From Caballeronia sp031450805 (GTDB taxonomy: Bacteria; Pseudomonadota; Gammaproteobacteria; Burkholderiales; Burkholderiaceae), in the NCBI RefSeq assembly GCF_031450805.1, contig NZ_JARTVY010000002.1, positions 248,001-312,000 of the forward strand: a stretch of DNA of 64,000 nt. Direction: 5' to 3'. The position numbers were made by a program, and so were the translations under genes. The notes under the pieces are model-generated. The model was not told the origin of the DNA and did no database searches. It saw only the letters and a program-made list of their open reading frames with translations. Shown in pieces: positions 16,781-26,225 of the stretch (position 1 is its first letter; each line of letters opens with the position of its first letter).

Positions 16781-19021
16781 TCAATCGGCCCGCAAAACGA
16801 TAGTAGCCAGGGGAGGCAGGGTCAAAGCAGCGGACTGCTGCCGCCCATGACTGAACGCGTCGTCAGCATGAATAACGCCACCATTCCCCGTATTAGACCC
16901 GCCATAAATGGCAGCGTCGGAGTTGAGCACCTCACTCCAACGCCCGCCGCGAGGCAATCCAACGCGATACCCATTGCGCGGCACCGGCGTCATGTTGCAA
17001 ACAACGACCAGCTCCCGCCCCTCGGCGTCGGTACGCCGATAAGCGAACACGCTGTTGGCGTTGTCGTCGCCAATGATCCATTCGAACCCTCGCGGATCGC
17101 TATCGAGCTTGTGCAACGCAGGCTCACCCACATAAAGCAGATTCAGATCGCGCACGAGCTTCTGCAGCCCGCCGTGAAAAGGATCGTCGAGCAAGTGCCA
17201 GTGCGGAGATTCGTCATGGTTGAACTCCGCGACCTGCCCGAACTCGCCGCCCATGAACAGCAACTTCTTGCCCGGATGCGTCCACATGAAAGAAAGATAA
17301 GCCCGCAAGTTGGCGAACTTCTGCCACCGGTCCCCCGGCATCTTGCCAATCAGCGATCCCTTTCCATGCACCACCTCATCGTGCGAAAGCGGCAGCACGA
17401 ATCGCTCGGAATAGGCATACACCATGCCGAACGTGTAGAGGTGATGGTGATACTGCCGATACACCGGGTCTTCCTGCATGTAATGCAACGTGTCGTGCAT
17501 CCACCCCATGTTCCACTTGAAGTCGAAGCCCAGCCCGCCACTCTCCACGCTCGCCGTCACGCCCGGCCATGCCGTCGACTCTTCGGCAATCGTGATCGCA
17601 CCCGGAATGTGCCGCACTTCCTGATTCAATCGCTTCAGAAAGGCAATCGATTCGAGATTCTCGCGGCCGCCATAGATGTTCGGCACCCACTCGCCCGCCT
17701 TGCGCGAATAATCGCGATACAGCATGGAAGCCACCGCATCGACGCGCAAGCCATCCACGTGGTAACGCTTCAGCCACGCCAGACCCGACGCGATCAGGAA
17801 CGCGCTCACCTCGTTGCGGCCGAGGTTGTAGATCATCGTGTTCCAGTCCTGGTGATACCCCTCGCGCGGGTCGGCATGCTCGTAAAGCGGCGTGCCGTCG
17901 AACTGCACGAGGCCATGCGCATCGTTCGGAAAGTGCGCAGGCACCCAGTCGATGATCACGCCGATTCCCGCCTCATGCGCGCGATTCACGAACTCCGCGA
18001 ACTGCTCCGGCGTGCCGAAGCGAGCAGAAGGCGCGAACTGCCCGAGCGGCTGATAACCCCACGACCCGCCGAACGGATGCTCCGCCACCGGCATGAATTC
18101 GATATGCGTGAACCCCATCGTCTTCGCATACGGAATCAGTCGCTCCGCGAGCTCATGCCAGTTCATGCCGCGATTGCCTTCTTCCGGCACGCGCAGCCAA
18201 GATTCCGCATGCGCTTCGTAAATGGCGATCGGCGCTTGCGGCGTCTGCTTCGCGGCGCGCGAATTCATCCATTCGTCGTCGGTCCATGCGTAATGATCGA
18301 TGGCGTCCGCATCCGCCACCACCGATGCCGTCGAGGGCGGCCTCTCGCTCTGCATCGAGCAGGGATCGGCCTTCAGCGGCAGCGTGTGCCCTTCGCGCGT
18401 GACGATCTCGTACTTGTAGCGCGTGCCCGCACCGATGCCCGGAATGAACAGTTCCCAGACGCCGGCGTTATGACGCAGACGCATCGGATGACGGCGGCCA
18501 TCCCACGTATTGAAGTCGCCGACCACCGATACGCGCCGCGCATTCGGCGCCCACACCGCGAAGCGCACGCCGGCCACGCCGCCATGCGTGATCGGCCGCG
18601 AGCCGAGACATTCGAGCACCGCATACGGGTCCGCGTGCGATAGCCGTTCGAGCCAGTCGTCGGAGAGCACCGGGCCGAACGAATACGTGTCGTGCGTTTC
18701 CTGCGGCGTGCCGTGCCAGTCGATCGCCAGCCGATATGCAGCGGGACGTTCGACATAGCCCGCGAAAAGCCCGGCATCGTGGATGCGCGTCAGCTGGCCT
18801 AACGGCTCACCGCTCGATGCATCGACGACACTCGCACCGGACGCGTTCGGCAGGAACGCGCGCACGACATGCCCGTGCTCGGTCTGATGCAGGCCGAGCA
18901 TCGAGAACGCATCGGGATGCCGCGCTTCCACGAGCGCATCGATATCGAGCGGATTGAGGCCATGCGCCGGGTCGCGCGTGTCCGGTCCCGCATCGCTACG
19001 GTTATTCATGTTGGGTTCCAT
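16781..19021 (-). CDS. glgB: 1,4-alpha-glucan branching enzyme
   Basis: GlgB adds alpha-1,6 branches to the linear glucan made by GlgA and GlgE. A GH13 (subfamily 9) protein of 746 residues with two N-terminal E-set/CBM48 domains (about 25-240), the long form also seen in E. coli. The catalytic barrel has the GGSWGYQPLGQFAPS stretch, GVIIDWVPAHFP, GLRVDAVASM (nucleophile Asp about 428), TIAEEST (Glu about 480) and PLSHDEVVHGKGS (Asp about 548). ATG 19021 is preceded by AAGGA eight bases upstream and lies inside the last codons of treS, a 20-base overlap suggesting coupled translation; ATG 19009 is an alternative. Confidence 0.96.
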   Translation of the reverse strand: MEPNMNNRSDAGPDTRDPAHGLNPLDIDALVEARHPDAFSMLGLHQTEHGHVVRAFLPNASGASVVDASSGEPLGQLTRIHDAGLFAGYVERPAAYRLAIDWHGTPQETHDTYSFGPVLSDDWLERLSHADPYAVLECLGSRPITHGGVAGVRFAVWAPNARRVSVVGDFNTWDGRRHPMRLRHNAGVWELFIPGIGAGTRYKYEIVTREGHTLPLKADPCSMQSERPPSTASVVADADAIDHYAWTDDEWMNSRAAKQTPQAPIAIYEAHAESWLRVPEEGNRGMNWHELAERLIPYAKTMGFTHIEFMPVAEHPFGGSWGYQPLGQFAPSARFGTPEQFAEFVNRAHEAGIGVIIDWVPAHFPNDAHGLVQFDGTPLYEHADPREGYHQDWNTMIYNLGRNEVSAFLIASGLAWLKRYHVDGLRVDAVASMLYRDYSRKAGEWVPNIYGGRENLESIAFLKRLNQEVRHIPGAITIAEESTAWPGVTASVESGGLGFDFKWNMGWMHDTLHYMQEDPVYRQYHHHLYTFGMVYAYSERFVLPLSHDEVVHGKGSLIGKMPGDRWQKFANLRAYLSFMWTHPGKKLLFMGGEFGQVAEFNHDESPHWHLLDDPFHGGLQKLVRDLNLLYVGEPALHKLDSDPRGFEWIIGDDNANSVFAYRRTDAEGRELVVVCNMTPVPRNGYRVGLPRGGRWSEVLNSDAAIYGGSNTGNGGVIHADDAFSHGRQQSAALTLPPLATIVLRAD

Positions 19022-22000
19022 CCGGATTGTCCTTGGTGGCGTCGGTCACGTGACGCGTGCCGGGCGCGGGCGGCGCGCCGGTGTCGCCGAGCAGCCGGCT
19101 CGCGAGCGATGCGAGACCGCGCAGCGGCAGCCCGATCCACGTCGGCCGGTTCGCGGCTTCGTAACGGATCTCGTAAGCGGCTTTCTCGATGAGGAAGAGA
19201 TCGAGCAGCGAAGTGAACACGCTCTCGTCCGCAATCGTCTCGGGCGATGTCTCGATAGCCTGCCGGTATTGCCGCAGGAACTTGTCTTCGGCGAACGCGC
19301 GCATCTTCTCGAACAGCGCGCGCTTGCGGTCGGCCGTCTGTGCGGGCGCGTTTTCGGTCGTCGGCTGAGCGGCGGCGCTCGCATACGACAGCGAACGCAG
19401 CAAGCCCGCGACGTCGCGCAGCGGACTGGTCTTGCGGCGGCGCTCATCGAGCGTGCGCGCGGGTTCGCCTTCGAAGTCGATCAGATACGCATCGCCTTGC
19501 GCCATCAGCACCTGTCCGAGATGGAAGTCGCCGTGGATGCGCGTGCACAATGCATCGGCATCCGAAGGAACGAGCTTCTTCACCGCATCGACCAGCATGT
19601 CACGACGATCCAGCAGGCTTTGCGCGAGCGCCTGGTCGTGCTCGCTGAAGCTGGCCGCTTTCTGCCCGAGAATGTCGAGCGCGCTCGTAAGCAGTTGCAG
19701 CGTGCCGTCGACCCAGCCCTTCACGTCCTTCGCGGTGGCGCGGCGCGGCGAGAACGCTTCGTCGTCGGTCGGCGTGGCGAGCGCGACATGCAACTCACCC
19801 AGCCGCTTGCCGATGATCCCCGCGATGTTGCCGTAGCCTTCGAAGCCACCTGCCTGCGCGGTCTGGTCGGGCTTGGTCTCGTCGGTTTCGCAGGTGACCG
19901 CGAGCTCGTCGACGACACGGCGCAGATAATCGAGCGCGTAGTTCCACGCATCGCCCTGGTTGTCGACGAAGCCTTGCAGAATCACGAGCGTGTGCGGCAC
20001 GTTTTGCGGATCGACGCGCACGACTTCGCCATACAGCGGGCCGGTGTTCGCATAGCCGAGCTTCGTCAGATAGCGGCTCATCTCCGCTTCCGGATGGATG
20101 CCGCCGACCACGCGCCGCACGAGCTTCAACACGACCTTGTCGCCGATCACGAGCGAGCTGTTGCTCTGCTCCGCCGCGAGCCAGCGAATCTCGGGCGGCG
20201 ATGCCGGACTCATGTCGAGCTCGTCGAAGCGCTCGGTCGGAATGAAGCGGATCTCACTCTTCTGCACCGTCGGCACGACGGCGCGCTGCTTGAGCTTCTG
20301 CAGGATGCCGTAGGTGAATTGCGGCACGGCGAACGCATCGGTGATATGGCCGATGGTGCGGCCACGGCGCACGCGAGCGAGCGCAAGCTGCATGTAGAGC
20401 GGCGACGTGGTCTCGGTCCCCCACGCGATCGAAAGCGGCAGCACGTAGCGCTCGGTATGCTTGCCCACGTCCGCTTCGATTTCGGTGAACGCGAAGCCTG
20501 CGCCTTCGATCGTCGTCAGCGCGGCGAGGCGCACCGCATGCAGCTTCTGATCCTTCGATGCGAACCAGCGGCGCTTGCTCAAATAGCTCGGCAATACTTC
20601 GGATTCCAGAAGACGCACGTTCTCCGGCGTCGGTCCAGTCTGTCCCGCACGAATGACCATCGTCACGAACTCCGGCAATTGCTCTGACGGCGCCTGCGAC
20701 CACGCGGGCCGCATGTTGCCGGGGCAGAGCTGGAACCACAAGAAGCCATAGGGCGGGAAGGTCAGCAGATACGTGAGCTGGCCGATGGCGGGGAACGGCG
20801 AATCGGCCGTCATTTCGAGCGGCACCGACCCCGCGAATTCCGACAGATCGAGTTCCACCGCTTGCGGCGCACGCGAGAGATTCGCTACGCACAGCACCGG
20901 CGGCTCGCCTTCGAGTTCGCGCAGATACGCCAGAATCTTGCGGTTGCTCGGCTTCAGGAAGCGGATCGTCCCGCGCCCGAACGCATGCTTCGAGCGGCGC
21001 ACCGCGAGCATCTTGCGCGTCCAGTTCAGAAGCGAATGCGGATCGCGGCTTTGCGATTCGACATTGACCGCGTCATAGCCATAGAGCGAGCCCATCACCG
21101 GCGGCAGCACGAGCTGTTCGGGATCGGCGCGCGAGAAGCCGCCATTGCGATCCGACGACCATTGCATCGGCGTACGCACGCCATCGCGATCGCCGAGGTG
21201 GATGTTGTCGCCCATGCCGAGCTCGTCGCCGTAATAAATGACGGGCGTGCCGGGCATCGACAGCAGCAGCGAGTTGATCAGTTCGATGCGGCGGCGATCG
21301 CGTTCCATCAGCGGTGCGAGACGGCGGCGAATGCCGAGGTTCAGGCGCGCGCGGCGATCGGCGGCATAGGTGTTCCAGAGGTAATCGCGCTCGGAGTCCG
21401 TCACCATTTCGAGCGTGAGTTCATCGTGATTGCGCAGGAAGATCGCCCACTGATTCGTGGCCGCGAGGTCCGGCGTCTGCCGCATGATGTCCGTGATCGG
21501 GAAGCGGTCTTCGCTTGCAATCGACATGTAGATGCGCGGCATCAGCGGGAAGTGGAACGCCATGTGGCATTCGTCTTCGTCGCCGAAATATTCTTTCACG
21601 TCCTCGGGCCACTGATTCGCTTCCGCAAGCAGCATGCGGTTCGGATACTCGGCGTCGATGGTCGCGCGAATCTGCTTCAGGATAGCGTGCGTTTCCGGCA
21701 GGTTCTCGTTGTTCGTGCCTTCGCGTTCGACGAGATACGGCACCGCATCCAGCCGCAGACCGTCGATGCCCATGTCGAGCCAGAAGCGCATCACGCTCAG
21801 CACTTCCTTGATGACCGCGGGATTATCGAAGTTCAGGTCGGGCTGGTGCGAATAGAAGCGGTGCCAGTAGTACTGCCCCGCAACGGGATCGTGGGTCCAG
21901 TTCGAAGGCTCTGAATCGATGAAGATGATGCGCGTCTCTTCGTACTTCTTGTCGGTATCGGACCAGACGTAGTAGTTGCGATGATTCGATCCCGGCTTTG

Positions 22001-22394
22001 CGCGCCGCGCACGCTGAAACCACGGATGCTGGTCCGACGTGTGATTGATGACCAGTTCCGTGATGACGCGAATGCCGCGCGCATGGGCTTCCTGAATGAA
22101 GCGCTTGACATCCGCGAGGGTGCCGTAGTCCGGATGCACGTTGCGATAGTCGGCGATATCGTAGCCGTCGTCGCGGCGTGGCGACGGATAGAACGGCAGC
22201 AGCCAGATTGCATCGACGCCAAGCTCCGCGATGTAATCGAGCTTCGCGAGCAGGCCCGCGAAATCGCCGATGCCGTCGTTGTTCGCATCGAAGAACGACT
22301 TGATGTGAACCTGATAAATGATTGCGTCCTTGTACCAGAGCGGATCATCGCTCAGCAGCGATGTCTTTTTATTGCGCTTCACCCTTGTATCCAC
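19002..22394 (-). CDS. treS: Trehalose synthase / maltokinase fusion
   Basis: A two-enzyme fusion of about 1130 residues. The N-terminal half (to about 555) is TreS, a GH13 (subfamily 16) enzyme interconverting trehalose and maltose: RVITELVINHTSDQH, GLRLDAVPY (nucleophile Asp about 216), MLLAEANQ (Glu about 258), RNHDELTLEM (Asp about 324). The C-terminal half is a maltokinase (Mak/Pep2) with an aminoglycoside-kinase-like fold: IHGDFHLGQVL (about 953-963) as the catalytic loop and LIDFEGEPAR as the metal-binding motif. Together they make maltose-1-phosphate for GlgE. GTG 22394 is preferred (GGAG six bases upstream); TTG 22406 is an in-frame alternative four codons earlier. Confidence 0.95.
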   Translation of the reverse strand: MDTRVKRNKKTSLLSDDPLWYKDAIIYQVHIKSFFDANNDGIGDFAGLLAKLDYIAELGVDAIWLLPFYPSPRRDDGYDIADYRNVHPDYGTLADVKRFIQEAHARGIRVITELVINHTSDQHPWFQRARRAKPGSNHRNYYVWSDTDKKYEETRIIFIDSEPSNWTHDPVAGQYYWHRFYSHQPDLNFDNPAVIKEVLSVMRFWLDMGIDGLRLDAVPYLVEREGTNNENLPETHAILKQIRATIDAEYPNRMLLAEANQWPEDVKEYFGDEDECHMAFHFPLMPRIYMSIASEDRFPITDIMRQTPDLAATNQWAIFLRNHDELTLEMVTDSERDYLWNTYAADRRARLNLGIRRRLAPLMERDRRRIELINSLLLSMPGTPVIYYGDELGMGDNIHLGDRDGVRTPMQWSSDRNGGFSRADPEQLVLPPVMGSLYGYDAVNVESQSRDPHSLLNWTRKMLAVRRSKHAFGRGTIRFLKPSNRKILAYLRELEGEPPVLCVANLSRAPQAVELDLSEFAGSVPLEMTADSPFPAIGQLTYLLTFPPYGFLWFQLCPGNMRPAWSQAPSEQLPEFVTMVIRAGQTGPTPENVRLLESEVLPSYLSKRRWFASKDQKLHAVRLAALTTIEGAGFAFTEIEADVGKHTERYVLPLSIAWGTETTSPLYMQLALARVRRGRTIGHITDAFAVPQFTYGILQKLKQRAVVPTVQKSEIRFIPTERFDELDMSPASPPEIRWLAAEQSNSSLVIGDKVVLKLVRRVVGGIHPEAEMSRYLTKLGYANTGPLYGEVVRVDPQNVPHTLVILQGFVDNQGDAWNYALDYLRRVVDELAVTCETDETKPDQTAQAGGFEGYGNIAGIIGKRLGELHVALATPTDDEAFSPRRATAKDVKGWVDGTLQLLTSALDILGQKAASFSEHDQALAQSLLDRRDMLVDAVKKLVPSDADALCTRIHGDFHLGQVLMAQGDAYLIDFEGEPARTLDERRRKTSPLRDVAGLLRSLSYASAAAQPTTENAPAQTADRKRALFEKMRAFAEDKFLRQYRQAIETSPETIADESVFTSLLDLFLIEKAAYEIRYEAANRPTWIGLPLRGLASLASRLLGDTGAPPAPGTRHVTDATKDNPDGTQHE

Positions 22395-22465
22395 GGTTTG
22401 CTCCAAGTGCTCTTAGTAGGCCATGTGCCCTGTTATCGGTTCACCGTCGTTCGGTGCGTGCGCAT

Positions 22466-25400
22466 TCACTGTTCCCCGGCGAGCTGAGGCTTCGGCAGTC
22501 CCGATGTCGGCGAGATGCGCCAGATCGCGAAGGGCAGCGAATGCGGATTGAGCCGCACGTGCTGGCGCCGTCCGCGCCATTCGAAACGGTCGCCCGTCAC
22601 CTGATCCTCGACCGCGATCGCATCGCCTTCGTGCACGCCCCAGCGTTCCAGCGTCTTCCACGGCAATTCGATATCCGCGCCCTGCTCGTTGAACGGATCG
22701 AGATTGATCGCGACGAGCACGACGTTATCGCCCGATGCGTTCACCTTCTCGAAGAACAAAATGTGCTCGTTGTGCGCGGGCAGAAAGTTCACGCCGAGAT
22801 GCGTCTGCAACGCGGGATTCGCGCGGCGGATGCGGTTCAACGCCGTGATCTCGCCGACGATGTTGCCCGGCCGGTTCCAGTCCCACGCTCTCAGCTGATA
22901 CTTTTCGGAATCCAGATATTCCTCGCTGTTGGGCAGTGCAGCGGACTCGCACAATTCGAACCCGCTATAGACGCCCCACAATCCTGACAAGGTCGCCGCG
23001 AGCGCCGCCCGAATCACGAAGCCGGGACGCCCCGAGCTTTGCAGAAAACGCGGATTGATGTCCGGCGTGTTGACGAAGAAGTTCGGGCGGAAGTAATCCT
23101 TCGCATCGGTCTGCGTGAGGTCGTGCATGTACTCCAGGAAGTCGCGCTTCGTTTCGCGCCACGTGAAGTACGTGTACGACTGCGAGAAGCCGAGCTTCGC
23201 AAGACGGTTCATCACGCGCGGCCGCGTGAAGGCTTCAGCGAGGAACATCACGTCGGGATGACGCGCACGTATATCGCCGATCACCCATTCCCAGAACGGG
23301 AACGGCTTCGTATGCGGGTTATCGACGCGGAAGATGCGCACGCCCGCCGCGATCCAGTGCAGAAACACGTCGCGCAGCGCGATCCACAGATCGGGCTTCG
23401 CGTCCTTCGCATAGAAGTCCGGATTCACGATGTCCTGATACTTCTTCGGCGGGTTCTCCGCATAGCGCAGCGTGCCGTCGGGCCGCCAGGCGAACCACGT
23501 CGGATGCTCCTTCAGCCACGGATGGTCGGGCGAGCATTGCACCGCGAAGTCGAGCGCGATCTCGAGCCCGTGTTCGTGTGCGGCATCGAGCATGCGCCTG
23601 AAGTCGTCGAGATTGCCGAGTTCCGGATGCACGGCGGTATGCCCGCCTTCCTTTCCGCCGATTGCATACGGGCTGCCGACATCGCCGGGCTGGGCCGTCA
23701 GCGAGTTGTTCCTGCCCTTGCGGTTCGCCATCCCGATCGGATGGATCGGCGGGAAATACAGCACGTCGAAGCCCATCTCGCGGATGCGCGGCATCTTGCC
23801 GATCACATCGATGAACGTGCCGTGCCGGTTCTCGTCGTCGCTCATCGAACGCGGGAAGATCTCGTACCAGCTCGCGAAGCGCGCAGCCGCGCGTTCGGAG
23901 TCGATGCGATACACCACCGGGTCGCGCGACAGGAACGGCCGATGCCGCGCCGCCGCCACGGCTTGCGCCGTCGCCGGCGCAAGGACGAGTTCGAGCTTGC
24001 GCGCGTCGTCGGCCTTCGTGAATTCCTTCACGATCTTCTCGAGCGGCGCGCTGTCGGAATCTTCGACGGTCTTCACTTCGGCGAGAATCAGCGCGAACAG
24101 ATGTTTCGCTTCCTCGACTTCGAGTTCGACGGTCTGCCCGGCTTTCAGCTTCTTCTGCATGTGATCGACGAGCGACGCGTAATCGTCGCGCCACGCCATC
24201 ACCACGAACTCGTGCCGGCCCACGCGTTCGAGCGGAATGCGCGTGGTCCAGAGATCGAGGCCGAGCGGCAGCACCGGCGACATAGGCGTTTCGTGCCATT
24301 CGGTCTCGTCGGCCGCGCGCCATTGCACGGCGGCCGCGATCTTGTCGTGGCCTTCCGCGAAGATCGCGGCCTGAATCTCCACCGCCTCGCCGACGATGCG
24401 TTTCGCCGGGAAGCGCCCGTGATCGACCGAAGGCGTCACGCTTTCGATCGATACGCGCGGCGCGGCGATCGCCTCCGCCACCGATTTCTTGTCGGCCGCC
24501 TTCGCGCCGCGTTTCACTTGCGGCTGCGCGAGCAGCACGAACGGCTCGGCTTCCGCGCGGAAGAGGCGCACGTCGCCCGCTTTCAGCGTCAGCGACGCGA
24601 GGCGCTCGGGTTTCGCGCCGGCATCGTCGATGGGCGCAAAGCGCGTGTAGTTGCCGGGGACGCCTTCGAGCAGGTGGCGCGTATCGACCTGCACGGGCGC
24701 AACCAGGTCCGGATTGATGACGACGAGCACCGCCGATTCGCTATGCCGCAAATCGCCGCCCGCCGCCCGAATCAGCGCCGCGTAAGGGGTGCCGGCGCCG
24801 GTCAGCGCGCGCAGCTCGCCGACGCCGGACAGCGTCTGCGTTCCGCTTTGCAGACCGTTCGCGCGCTTGACTTGCGCGCACAGATCGAAGCGCGCTTCCT
24901 TCTTCGCACGCTGATACTCCGCCGCGACGCCGTATTGCTGCGACATCGGCAAGCCGACGCCGTACTCGAAACCCATCGGCACGAGCAGGCCGGTGCCGAG
25001 CGCGGCGGCGGTGAAGAGCGCGCGGCAGTAGGCGCGTTCGATGAGCGCGGTGTCGCTCGTATCGCTCAGGTCCGCGATCAGCCGCGAGCCGAAGGGCTCC
25101 TCGGGGAATGTGATCGGCGGCGCGATGCGTGACAGCGCCGCGTGTTCGTCGACGAGCCAGGCGCTTTTGAAGTCCCACCAGCGCGTCGACGCGAAGACGG
25201 CATCGAAGCCGGCATCGACGAGGCCGTGCAGGTCGTGGCGCGATACGCCGACGGTCCACGCGAGCCAGCGCGTCTCGGGATGCTTCTCGCGCACCGCTGC
25301 GCCGAGCCTGCGCCAGACGTGCGCCGGCACCGCGTGCGGCGAGCCGAAGCGGAATCCGCCGACGCCCGCATCCGCGATCGCGCCGAGTTCGCGCGCCCAC

Positions 25401-25864
25401 CAGGTGGTCAGTTGCTGCGCGGCTTCGCCATCGTTGAAGTTGGCGTGCGCGACATCGCGCTGACTCGGCGGGCGGCGCGGATCGAGCCGCGCATCGGCGG
25501 TCTCGAACGGCCTGAACCAGTGCTTGTTGTCCTGATACAGCCCGCCTTCCGCGCTCACGCGATCGATCACGATATCGACGAGCAGCGTGATGCCGTGCTG
25601 CTTCGCGGCATCGGCGAGTTCGCGCAAGTCCTCCGCGGCGCTCGCGTTCGATTCGAAAACAGGATGCAGGCGATGATGATCCGCGACCGCTTCACGGTGC
25701 CCGTTGCTGCCGGGCACGAACGGCGAGCCGATCAGGACGTGGTCGAAGCCCAGCGCGGCCGCGTGCTCGAACTGGGCAGGCCAGTTGGCGAGAGGGCCGA
25801 CGAGAAGAGGATCGATGAAGTAGATACGGGGCGCGTACGCATGATGAGCTTGATGGTTTTCCAT
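22466..25864 (-). CDS. glgE: GlgE maltosyltransferase with N-terminal pseudo-amylase module
   Basis: GlgE moves maltose from maltose-1-phosphate onto alpha-1,4-glucan. From ATG 25864 the protein has 1132 residues, far longer than the usual 650-700. The C-terminal GlgE part starts near residue 470, with an E-set domain, a helical insert and a GH13 barrel: WYEIFPRS, VLYFPPIHPIG, FRVDNPHTK (nucleophile Asp about 848), FLAEAFTRP (Glu about 877). Residues 1 to about 450 form a second amylase-like barrel, but its region II reads GFRFGSPHA with glycine at the nucleophile position and its acid/base region reads LAWTVG. The frame is open upstream to 26182 with coding-like composition, so ATG 26107 or an earlier start is possible. 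Confidence 0.92.
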   Translation of the reverse strand: MENHQAHHAYAPRIYFIDPLLVGPLANWPAQFEHAAALGFDHVLIGSPFVPGSNGHREAVADHHRLHPVFESNASAAEDLRELADAAKQHGITLLVDIVIDRVSAEGGLYQDNKHWFRPFETADARLDPRRPPSQRDVAHANFNDGEAAQQLTTWWARELGAIADAGVGGFRFGSPHAVPAHVWRRLGAAVREKHPETRWLAWTVGVSRHDLHGLVDAGFDAVFASTRWWDFKSAWLVDEHAALSRIAPPITFPEEPFGSRLIADLSDTSDTALIERAYCRALFTAAALGTGLLVPMGFEYGVGLPMSQQYGVAAEYQRAKKEARFDLCAQVKRANGLQSGTQTLSGVGELRALTGAGTPYAALIRAAGGDLRHSESAVLVVINPDLVAPVQVDTRHLLEGVPGNYTRFAPIDDAGAKPERLASLTLKAGDVRLFRAEAEPFVLLAQPQVKRGAKAADKKSVAEAIAAPRVSIESVTPSVDHGRFPAKRIVGEAVEIQAAIFAEGHDKIAAAVQWRAADETEWHETPMSPVLPLGLDLWTTRIPLERVGRHEFVVMAWRDDYASLVDHMQKKLKAGQTVELEVEEAKHLFALILAEVKTVEDSDSAPLEKIVKEFTKADDARKLELVLAPATAQAVAAARHRPFLSRDPVVYRIDSERAAARFASWYEIFPRSMSDDENRHGTFIDVIGKMPRIREMGFDVLYFPPIHPIGMANRKGRNNSLTAQPGDVGSPYAIGGKEGGHTAVHPELGNLDDFRRMLDAAHEHGLEIALDFAVQCSPDHPWLKEHPTWFAWRPDGTLRYAENPPKKYQDIVNPDFYAKDAKPDLWIALRDVFLHWIAAGVRIFRVDNPHTKPFPFWEWVIGDIRARHPDVMFLAEAFTRPRVMNRLAKLGFSQSYTYFTWRETKRDFLEYMHDLTQTDAKDYFRPNFFVNTPDINPRFLQSSGRPGFVIRAALAATLSGLWGVYSGFELCESAALPNSEEYLDSEKYQLRAWDWNRPGNIVGEITALNRIRRANPALQTHLGVNFLPAHNEHILFFEKVNASGDNVVLVAINLDPFNEQGADIELPWKTLERWGVHEGDAIAVEDQVTGDRFEWRGRRQHVRLNPHSLPFAIWRISPTSGLPKPQLAGEQ

Positions 25865-26225
25865 CGTTCGTCTTTTCCAGAGTCGTCCTGCGGTGGCGGG
25901 GATGCGGGCAACGAAATCGCGATCACGCTCACGGGTCAAACTGGCTGAAGGGCCGGTCCACACGTTTTTCGGCGCATCGCGCGCTTCGCGGACCCAAGCG
26001 ACAAGCTCGGCGCCGTCGACGATGCAGGCCCGGGTCGCGTCTCGCGATGCGAATGGATCGGGCACGGCTGCCGCCACGGTCCAATGGGTTTCCAGCGGGC
26101 GTTGCATCGCCTGACAGCACGTTGCGTGCCGCGCCCAAGGGCTCGCGAAGCGGCGCTGCGTCACAGCGATACTATGCGGCAAGCCTGGGCGGATGTGGGC
26201 CGCCCCCGTTCGTTGCCGTTCGACG
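25865..26225. other. Gap between glgE and glgA, open in the glgE frame
   Basis: A 361-base gap, unusual in an operon whose other genes mostly touch. On the minus strand the glgE frame runs open through 26182, with strong G/C preference at third positions and a protein-like sequence (ACIVDGAELVAWVREA). Candidate starts are ATG 26107, GTG 26164 and TTG 26182, none with a strong ribosome binding site. It is either an N-terminal extension of GlgE or a remnant of lost coding sequence. No terminator or repeat was seen. Confidence 0.5.

Noticed and set aside
22997..25132. About 700-codon open frame antisense to glgE
   Set aside because: Mirror of the glgE codon bias; Arg/His-rich low-complexity product with no ribosome binding site.
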